Shown in pieces: positions 58,146 to 64,000 of a stretch of 64,000 bases of DNA. Each line of letters begins with the position of its first letter. The stretch's first letter is position 1. The stretch is taken from NCBI RefSeq assembly GCF_049943125.1, contig NZ_CP188040.1, forward strand, positions 1,612,001 to 1,676,000. The letters are read 5' to 3'. Origin of the DNA: JAEXZL01 sp049943125. Its GTDB lineage: Bacteria > Bacillota > Clostridia > Clostridiales > Clostridiaceae. The notes beneath the pieces were generated by a model that was not told where the DNA came from, made no database searches, and was given only the letters and a program-made list of their open reading frames with translations. The translations under genes and the position numbers were made by a program.

Positions 58146-59507
58146 ATGAATATTTTATTAGTAAGGCCGAAGCCACATAAGGAAACTATAGGGCTTCAAA
58201 ATGTTATGATTTGTGAGCCCTTAGAGCTTGAATATTTAGGAGCTTTTGCAGAAGCCTTAGGTCATAAGGTTACCATCATAGATATGATCTTAGAAAAGAA
58301 GCCCTTAAGCCATTTTATTGGGGTGTATAAGCCTCAGGTAGTGGGCTTGACCTCATATATTGCACATATAAATATAATAAAGGAATATGCAGAGGAGATT
58401 AAAAAGGTAGACCCTAGCTGTAAGGTAGTTGTAGGGGGAGTGCATTCTGAGGTAGTGCCAGAGGACTTTAGCTGTGTAAATATAGATTACATAGTGAGAG
58501 GCAATGGCCTTAAGACCTTTGGTGAGCTTTTAGAAGCATTAGAGGGAAACAAAGCTGTAGGCACTATTGAAGGCATCTGGGAGGAAAACAAGGGTAGATG
58601 CATTAAAGAAACTACCTTTAATTATCCAAGGCCTAATAGAAGCCTGGTTTCTAGATATAGAGATAAATATTACTACATGTTTCATAATCCCTGCGCCCTT
58701 ATTAAGACCTCCTATGGATGTCCTTATCAATGCAGCTTCTGCTTTTGTAGGCAAATAACTGATGGCAAATATTTTGTGAGAGACCTTCAGGACATAATTG
58801 AGGAAATTAAGGATATAGAGGAAAGAGAGCTTTATATTGTAGATGATGATTTCCTGGTTGATAGGAAGAGGATTTTGGATTTTTGCAATTTATTAAGGGA
58901 AAATGATATCCATAAGAACTTTCTCATTTATGGAAGGTCAGATTTTATTGCTGAAAATGAGGATATTATAAAGGAATTTGCCACCTGTGGACTTAGGGCT
59001 GTAATTGTGGGCTTGGAATCCAGCAGCGAAGAGGAGCTTAAAAAATATAACAAAAAGAGCAGTGTTGCTATCAACGAAAGGGCTATAAATATACTGAAGA
59101 AGTATGATGTTGAATGCTATGGAACCTTAATTCTTGGAGTGGATTGGGATGGCAGAGATTTTGATAGATTATATAAATGGATTAGAAAAATTGATATTAA
59201 GTTTATCAATCTTCAACCCTTTACTCCTCTCCCTGGCACTAAGCTTTTCGAAGAATATCAGGACAAGCTTATAATTCCTAGAGAGGAATATGAAAAGTGG
59301 GACTTAGCACATTTAACTGTAGTCCCTTCAAAAATATCCATAAGGAATTATTACTGGAATATTGTAAAGCTCTATTACAAGGTAACTATGAATCCAGTGA
59401 ATTTAATGAAGATGATTAAGAAATATGGACTTATTGAAAATATTAAGCTATCCATAGGAGCCTTTAATATTACCATGCAGTATGTTGGCAAAATCCTTAG
59501 AGGATAG
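58146..59507 (+). CDS. Radical SAM enzyme with N-terminal B12-binding-like domain (A)
   Basis: A 453-residue protein. Residues about 1-140 form a Rossmann-like B12-binding-type domain (NILLVRPKPH, VVGLTSYIAHI, VVVGGVHSEV), but the cobalamin His motif DxHxxG is absent. The radical SAM cluster motif is CPYQCSFC, near residue 194. LYIVDDDFLVDRK and VIVGLESSSEEELK follow. The C-terminal part has FTPLPGTKLFEEY and the end of class B radical SAM enzymes. Paralogous to genes at 59524 and 62303. Confidence 0.85.
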   Translation: MNILLVRPKPHKETIGLQNVMICEPLELEYLGAFAEALGHKVTIIDMILEKKPLSHFIGVYKPQVVGLTSYIAHINIIKEYAEEIKKVDPSCKVVVGGVHSEVVPEDFSCVNIDYIVRGNGLKTFGELLEALEGNKAVGTIEGIWEENKGRCIKETTFNYPRPNRSLVSRYRDKYYYMFHNPCALIKTSYGCPYQCSFCFCRQITDGKYFVRDLQDIIEEIKDIEERELYIVDDDFLVDRKRILDFCNLLRENDIHKNFLIYGRSDFIAENEDIIKEFATCGLRAVIVGLESSSEEELKKYNKKSSVAINERAINILKKYDVECYGTLILGVDWDGRDFDRLYKWIRKIDIKFINLQPFTPLPGTKLFEEYQDKLIIPREEYEKWDLAHLTVVPSKISIRNYYWNIVKLYYKVTMNPVNLMKMIKKYGLIENIKLSIGAFNITMQYVGKILRG

Positions 59508-59523
59508 GGAGAGGTGAAAGCTT

Positions 59524-60876
59524 ATGAATTTACTGCTAGTAAGGCCAAAGTCCTCAGGCATCGTTGCAAGTATAAATTTAATAAACCTTGAGCCTTTAGA
59601 GCTTGAGTATCTGTATACTGCTGCTCTTGAAGAAAAGGTCAATTGCGAGATTCTTGATTGTTTATTTGATGAGAGAAGCTTGGAAGAAGTATTAAAGAGC
59701 TTTAATCCTGATATGGTAGCAATCACCGGATATATAACTCAAGAGCCTATTATTATTCAGTGCTCAAGGATAATTAAAAGCCACAATTCTAATATCAAGG
59801 TAATGGTGGGCGGTGTTCACGCAGAGGTTAATTATAAAAGGTTTTATGTGGATACTATAGATTTTATAGTTCGAAGTAGCTCACTGGAGCCTTTTAAAGA
59901 GCTTATAAAGTTATTGGACAAAGGTTATGAAAAGGCTTTGAGTAATATTGCAGGTATCTGCTATAGAACAGGTAGCGGTTGGTATGAGAATAAGCCATTA
60001 TCAATAAATCCTGATAAGCTGCCCATTCCTGATAGAAGGCATTTTTATGAGAATAAAGATAAATATAGATACTTAGGCTTCACTCCCTGTGCCATAGTGA
60101 AAACTGCTTTTAGCTGTCCTTATCAGTGCAATTTCTGCTTCTGTAGAAAGGTTAATAATGGGTATTATGCAGCTAGATCTATTGAGAAGGTGGTAGAGGA
60201 GATTGAAGGCATAGAGTGCGATAATATCCATATTGTAGATGATAGCTTTCTTTTAAGTACAGAGCGTGTTAACAAATTTATAAGCTTAATAAAAGAAAAG
60301 GGTATTAAGAAGAATTATATATTTTACAGCAGGGCTGATTTTATAGTTAATAATGAGAAGCTAATAGGAGAGCTAGCGGCTATTGGAACTAAGGCAATCA
60401 TTGTAGGCCTTGAGGCTATAGATGATTCTACACTGGATTCCTATACAAAGGCAACCTCCAAGGATTTTAATGAGCAATGCGTAAATATACTGAAGAAATA
60501 TCACATTGATTGCATAGCATTATTTATTGTGAATATGGATGCAGCAAAAGAAGATTTTAATAAGCTTTATAAATGGATAAAGGATAAGGATCTTCATTAT
60601 TCTACTGTTTCTATTTTTACTCCTGTTCCTGGAACGGATATTTTTCACCAGTATAAGGAGAAAATCATTACTGATAATATAGAGCATTGGGACTTCCTTC
60701 ATCTTGTGTTGGAGCCAAAGAAGATGTCTCGAAAGGCTTTTTATTTAGAGTTTTATAAGCTGACAATAAAGATTGCTCTTCTTGGTAAGAAGAAGGGTGT
60801 TTATGACTATATAGATATAAATTATATAATGAAGGCTGCCGGTAAGTTTGTTAAAAGTGTAGTGAAATCTCTATAA
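59524..60876 (+). CDS. Radical SAM enzyme with N-terminal B12-binding-like domain (B)
   Basis: A 450-residue paralogue of the preceding gene. N-terminal NLLLVRPKSSGIVASINLIN and VMVGGVHAEV; the Fe-S motif is CPYQCNFC near residue 199; then IHIVDDSFLLSTERV and IIVGLEAIDDSTLD. The closing FTPVPGTDIFHQY is as in the other copies. ATG after GAGAGGTG; 16 bases after the previous stop. Confidence 0.85.
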   Translation: MNLLLVRPKSSGIVASINLINLEPLELEYLYTAALEEKVNCEILDCLFDERSLEEVLKSFNPDMVAITGYITQEPIIIQCSRIIKSHNSNIKVMVGGVHAEVNYKRFYVDTIDFIVRSSSLEPFKELIKLLDKGYEKALSNIAGICYRTGSGWYENKPLSINPDKLPIPDRRHFYENKDKYRYLGFTPCAIVKTAFSCPYQCNFCFCRKVNNGYYAARSIEKVVEEIEGIECDNIHIVDDSFLLSTERVNKFISLIKEKGIKKNYIFYSRADFIVNNEKLIGELAAIGTKAIIVGLEAIDDSTLDSYTKATSKDFNEQCVNILKKYHIDCIALFIVNMDAAKEDFNKLYKWIKDKDLHYSTVSIFTPVPGTDIFHQYKEKIITDNIEHWDFLHLVLEPKKMSRKAFYLEFYKLTIKIALLGKKKGVYDYIDINYIMKAAGKFVKSVVKSL

Positions 60877-60892
60877 GAAAGTGGTGTTTTAA

Positions 60893-62212
60893 GTGAATAA
60901 GAAGATATTATTCATTCAGCCTACCCCTTATGATTACAAGGGAAATCTAGTTAAAAAGAATAAGCTGTACTTTGTGGGCTTAGCACTGCCGGTATTGGCT
61001 GCACTGACCCCAGAGGATTGGCAGTGTGAAATATGCCTAGAAACCATTGAAGAAGTGAATTTTCACACTGATGCCGATGTAATAGCCATAAGCAGCATGG
61101 GACACGCTGTTATGAGAACCATAGAAATTGCCAAGGAGTTTAAAAAGAGAGGTAAGATAGTTATTCTCGGAGGCTATATGGTGAGCTTAATGCCGGAGGA
61201 AGGTAAGAAATATTGCGATGCCGTGGTTATTGGTGATGGTGAAGGAGTCTGGAGAACTGTTTTAGAGGACATAGAAAAGGGAGAATTAAAGGATTTTTAT
61301 GAAAAGCCCCTTACAAAATTGGAATATCCTCTGCCTAGATTTGATTTGATTATAAATAAAAATATAGGAGATTTTCTGCCGGTGCAAGCTGGTAGAGGCT
61401 GTCCCAACACCTGCAGCTTTTGCTCCGTATACTGCTTATATAAAACTAAATATTATAGAAGAAGCATTGAAGAGGTCATAAGGGATATTAAGCATATAAA
61501 ATCCTTGGGTTTTAATAAGTTCTTGCTTTTAGATGACAATATACTTTCCGATAGAGCGTATATGATTGAGTTATGTAAGGAAATCAAGAAGCTAAATATG
61601 AGCTGGCTTTCTCAATGCTCCGTAAAGATTGGAGAGGATGATGAGCTCCTTAAAATAGCTGCGGAAAGCGGATGCACAGCCTTAAGCTTTGGACTAGAAA
61701 GTGTCTCCAAGGAAAGCTTAGACTCTATGCAAAAGAGCTGGGCTGATCCCAATGAATACGGAAGACTTCTGAAAAATATAAGCCGTCATGGAATAGACCT
61801 ATCCACAGAGATGGTAGTAGGAGCCGATGGAGATACCCTAGAGTCAATAAAAGCAACGGCAAAATTCATAGAAGACAATAAAATTGTAGTTCCTAGATTT
61901 TATATACTTACTCCCATACCCGGTACTGTATTCTACAAGGAAATGGAAAGAAAAAATAGGATATACAACAAAAATATCTACTCCTACAATGGCACAGAAG
62001 CTGTTCACATACCTAAAAACATGACCCCAGAGGAGCTAACCAAAGCTTACTGGGACCTATACAACGAGGTGTTTACCCTGAAAAGCATATTTAACCGGAC
62101 ACTGTTTAATAAGGAATTCCTTAAAAAGCCGTTCTTATACATGTTTTACCTAGGGATTAATTTATTTTACAGGTATCAGATTAAGCAGAGGATAACACCG
62201 AATATTATATAG
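60893..62212 (+). CDS. Radical SAM enzyme with N-terminal B12-binding-like domain (C, divergent)
   Basis: A 439-residue radical SAM protein, less like the other three. KILFIQPTPYDYKGNLVKKN opens the domain, with VIAISSMGHAVMRT and VILGGYMVSLMPEEG. The Fe-S motif is CPNTCSFC near residue 169. FLLLDDNILSDRAY and LSFGLESVSKESLDSMQKSW follow. The C-terminal part resembles the DUF4070-like end of B12-radical SAM enzymes (YILTPIPGTVFYKEM). Start GTG. Two repeat copies follow its stop. Confidence 0.85.
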   Translation: MNKKILFIQPTPYDYKGNLVKKNKLYFVGLALPVLAALTPEDWQCEICLETIEEVNFHTDADVIAISSMGHAVMRTIEIAKEFKKRGKIVILGGYMVSLMPEEGKKYCDAVVIGDGEGVWRTVLEDIEKGELKDFYEKPLTKLEYPLPRFDLIINKNIGDFLPVQAGRGCPNTCSFCSVYCLYKTKYYRRSIEEVIRDIKHIKSLGFNKFLLLDDNILSDRAYMIELCKEIKKLNMSWLSQCSVKIGEDDELLKIAAESGCTALSFGLESVSKESLDSMQKSWADPNEYGRLLKNISRHGIDLSTEMVVGADGDTLESIKATAKFIEDNKIVVPRFYILTPIPGTVFYKEMERKNRIYNKNIYSYNGTEAVHIPKNMTPEELTKAYWDLYNEVFTLKSIFNRTLFNKEFLKKPFLYMFYLGINLFYRYQIKQRITPNII

Positions 62213-62223
62213 GTGGCCTTGTT

Positions 62224-62252
62224 GGTGACAGGCACATGAGTTATGACTTATT
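62224..62252 (+). repeat. 29-bp REP-like repeat, copy 8 (exact)
   Basis: Exact copy beginning 11 bases after the stop of radical SAM gene C. Directly joined to copy 9. Confidence 0.95.
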
Positions 62253-62280
62253 GGTGACAGGCACATGAGTATTACTTATT
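62253..62280 (+). repeat. 29-bp REP-like repeat, copy 9 (28 bp, degenerate)
   Basis: Tandem neighbour of copy 8, without a gap. The right part reads GAGTATTACTTATT, one base shorter than the consensus. Confidence 0.9.
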
Positions 62281-62302
62281 AAAAAAATTGAGGTGAGTTT
62301 CG

Positions 62303-63679
62303 TTGAGTAATAAGTTGAAAGTACTATTAGTTCGACCACCGAGAATAAAACAAGCCATTACCTTAGGAGAGTTTATGTATGCTGAGCCTATAGGGCTTGA
62401 AATTATATATACAATACTGAAGGATGACCATCAGGTTGAGATTTTAGATTTAATGGTTCCTGGTGAGAGCTTTGAAGAAACCTTTAGGAGCTTTAACCCT
62501 GATGTTATAGGGATAACCTCTCTTTGTATAGATGTAAATATGGTTAAGGAAATTGCTGCGAAGGCTAAGGAGATCAACAAGGATGTAATAACCTTAGTAG
62601 GGGGGACCCAAGCCTTCCTAAATACAAAGGCCTTCTTTGATGATAATATTGATTATGTATTCAAATATACCACTAGAAGTAATTTAACTAGTTTATTTGA
62701 ATATCTCTCCAATAATGAAGTTACACCACTGATAGAAGGAATTTATAGCAGGGCGCATGGATATAAATCAATAGAAATCTTCGGGAGAAATGAATATATT
62801 GTTCCTGATAGAAGATCTACAGAAAAGTATAGAAAGCACTATAGCTATCTAGGCTTTAAGCCCTGTGCAATAATGCAGACCTCCTTAGGCTGCAGTAAAC
62901 ACTGTGATTTCTGCTTAAGGTGGAGGATTGAAGGAGCTAATGAACAGGATATAGATCTTCAATGTATCGTTCAGCAGATTAAGGATATTAAAGAGGAAAG
63001 CATTATGATATATGATAATGACTTTTTAAATAATAAGGATAGGATGGAAAGGTTCTGTGACCTATTAGAAGCTGAGAATATAAAGAAGAACTTTATTTGC
63101 TATGCCAGTGTAAACAGCATAATATCACATCCAGAGACGGTAGAAAGAGTTGCCAGAAATGGACTTAAGGCGGTACTTGTGGGTTATGAGACCTTTAATG
63201 AGGAGGAGCTTAAAAACTATAAAAAGAAATCCACTGTTAATGACAGCTTTAAGGCAGCAAAAATCCTTAAGGATATTGGAGTGGATTGCTGGGCTTCTTT
63301 TATGCTGCATCCTGACTGGGACACAAAGGAGTTTAAAGCCTTTAGAAGCTATATCATGAGGCTAAAGCCTGAAATATCAACCTTCAGTCCTCTCACACCA
63401 TTTCCTAATCTACCCTTATATAATCAATATAAGGATAGATTGCTCATAAGGGAAGATGAATTTGAAAAGTGGAGCTTTAGCAAGGTATCCATTAAGCCCT
63501 CAAAGCTATCACTAAGAAGGTACTATTATGAAATTATTAAAACCCTGCTATTTATAAATTTAAGATGTAATAGCAGCGCATACATGATAAAGCGTTTTGG
63601 GTTTTCAACCCTTTATAGAGTAGGTATCGGCTCTATGAAGGTCTTACCGGGGTATATTAAGATGATGATTTGCGGGTGA
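62303..63679 (+). CDS. Radical SAM enzyme with N-terminal B12-binding-like domain (D)
   Basis: A 458-residue paralogue of genes A and B. KVLLVRPPRIKQAITLGEFM and DVIGITSLCIDVN form the N-terminal domain, with LVGGTQAFL where the others have GGVH. The Fe-S motif is CSKHCDFC near residue 200. IMIYDNDFLNNKDRM and VLVGYETFNEEELKN follow. Start TTG with GAGGTGA. Its TGA stop is the first TGA of repeat copy 10, so the original C-terminus may have been a little longer. Confidence 0.85.
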   Translation: MSNKLKVLLVRPPRIKQAITLGEFMYAEPIGLEIIYTILKDDHQVEILDLMVPGESFEETFRSFNPDVIGITSLCIDVNMVKEIAAKAKEINKDVITLVGGTQAFLNTKAFFDDNIDYVFKYTTRSNLTSLFEYLSNNEVTPLIEGIYSRAHGYKSIEIFGRNEYIVPDRRSTEKYRKHYSYLGFKPCAIMQTSLGCSKHCDFCLRWRIEGANEQDIDLQCIVQQIKDIKEESIMIYDNDFLNNKDRMERFCDLLEAENIKKNFICYASVNSIISHPETVERVARNGLKAVLVGYETFNEEELKNYKKKSTVNDSFKAAKILKDIGVDCWASFMLHPDWDTKEFKAFRSYIMRLKPEISTFSPLTPFPNLPLYNQYKDRLLIREDEFEKWSFSKVSIKPSKLSLRRYYYEIIKTLLFINLRCNSSAYMIKRFGFSTLYRVGIGSMKVLPGYIKMMICG

Positions 63680-63703
63680 CAGGCACGTGAGTTATGACTT
63701 ATT
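63675..63703 (+). repeat. 29-bp REP-like repeat, copy 10 (one mismatch)
   Basis: Reads GGTGACAGGCACGTGAG at its left. It supplies the stop of radical SAM gene D and lies 47 bases before the RAYT start codon. Confidence 0.9.
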
Positions 63704-63750
63704 GAATAAATTAAGGTGAAGAGGCAATAATCATCCATGAGGTGATACCA

Positions 63751-64000
63751 TTGACTAGGAAACCAAGATTAGAATTCCAGGGAGCCATTTACCATGTGTT
63801 TCAGAGGGGAAACAATAGGGAGCATATATTCCGTGATCCCGTTGAAAAAGGCTACTTTTTAAAGCAAATTAAAGAGCATATGACCATATATAATTATGAG
63901 CTGTTTGCCTATGTGATTATGGATAATCACTATCATATGATTTTAAGGACTAATGAAGCTGCTTTAAGTAAGGTAATGCATAGAATTAATAATACATACA
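63751..64000 (+). mobile_element. REP-associated tyrosine transposase (RAYT, Y1_Tnp family), 5' part
   Basis: The frame starts at TTG 63751 (AGGTGAT seven bases upstream) and is open to the window edge, 83 codons. It begins LTRKPRLEFQGAIYHVFQRG, the standard start of Y1-transposase-domain proteins related to IS200/IS605 TnpA. The HUH metal motif is visible as VIMDNHYHMILRT. The catalytic Tyr would lie beyond the edge. RAYTs are single-copy housekeeping-like transposases that cut and spread REP repeats; the repeat copies nearby fit this role. Confidence 0.88.

Noticed and set aside
1..64000. CRISPR arrays or prophage structural genes
   Set aside because: No evenly spaced repeats with unique spacers of similar size and no capsid, terminase, portal or integrase motifs were seen. 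The 29-bp repeats are hundreds to thousands of bases apart.

Overview
The window comes from a low-GC, spore-forming Firmicute, most likely Clostridium or a close relative. Reasons: very AT-rich DNA with strong AGGAGG ribosome-binding sites; a DnaD/DnaI-type primosome pair; the murA - walJ - CxxH/CxxC run; a DUF1858 redox-disulfide protein; two clostridial acyl-ACP thioesterases in tandem; indolepyruvate:ferredoxin oxidoreductase (iorAB) next to a phosphotransbutyrylase-like gene; and many rho-independent terminators. No complete insertion sequence, prophage or CRISPR array is visible.

Layout. 1-6.4 kb: CPBP protease (cut by the edge), purA, DUF1858 protein, two thioesterases, a flavoprotein, a CoA-binding protein. 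6.5-8.0 kb: NUDIX hydrolase and seven tRNA genes (Glu-Val-Asp twice, then Thr) with a promoter and a terminator. 8.1-12.2 kb: a YtrA-type GntR/ABC transporter operon with a perfect operator. 12.4-13.9 kb: an ECF sigma factor and its membrane partner. 14.1-30.2 kb: housekeeping genes (dnaI/dnaD-like, M23 peptidase, subtilase, a decayed dUTPase homologue, murA, walJ, dusA, gdhA, an aminotransferase). 30.5-34.5 kb: seven tandem paralogues of a small membrane protein. 34.7-45.9 kb: FCD regulator, cupin, iorAB-ptb, a HTH gene with phased upstream boxes, esterase, two nitroreductase-like genes, a previously unlisted type I (Hol_Tox-like) toxin gene, MmcQ/YjbR protein and hydrolase. 46.1-55.1 kb: rlmH, then an accessory block (truA paralogue, a truncated gene, an exonuclease-NUMOD1 fusion, an orphan gene behind an S-box (SAM-I) riboswitch, nitrilase, a C-type-lectin-like DUF6273 protein behind a structured leader, a PNPOx-like protein, cysteine desulfurase). 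55.4-63.7 kb: an apparent operon of two GNAT-like proteins, a methyltransferase and four B12-binding-type radical SAM enzymes, which looks like an undescribed biosynthetic cluster.

The most striking signal is a 29-bp repeat starting GGTGACAGGCAC and ending TGACTTATT. It occurs ten times, always in the same orientation, six copies being identical. Nearly every copy abuts or overlaps the 3' end of a gene, and three copies supply the stop codon, two of them with a Val-Thr-Gly-Thr tail. The last copy lies just upstream of the 5' part of a REP-associated tyrosine transposase (RAYT, HUH motif) that runs off the right edge. This fits a REP/RAYT system in a clostridium. Copies are densest in 46.6-51.2 kb, where single genes and gene remnants sit between them.

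Other regulatory finds: an S-box riboswitch with promoter, aptamer, antiterminator and terminator all readable; a toxin mRNA whose ribosome-binding site is buried in a hairpin; a 20-bp palindrome in front of iorA; five TTCAT boxes on an exact 10-bp grid. Function calls rest on motifs read by eye; no database search was run.
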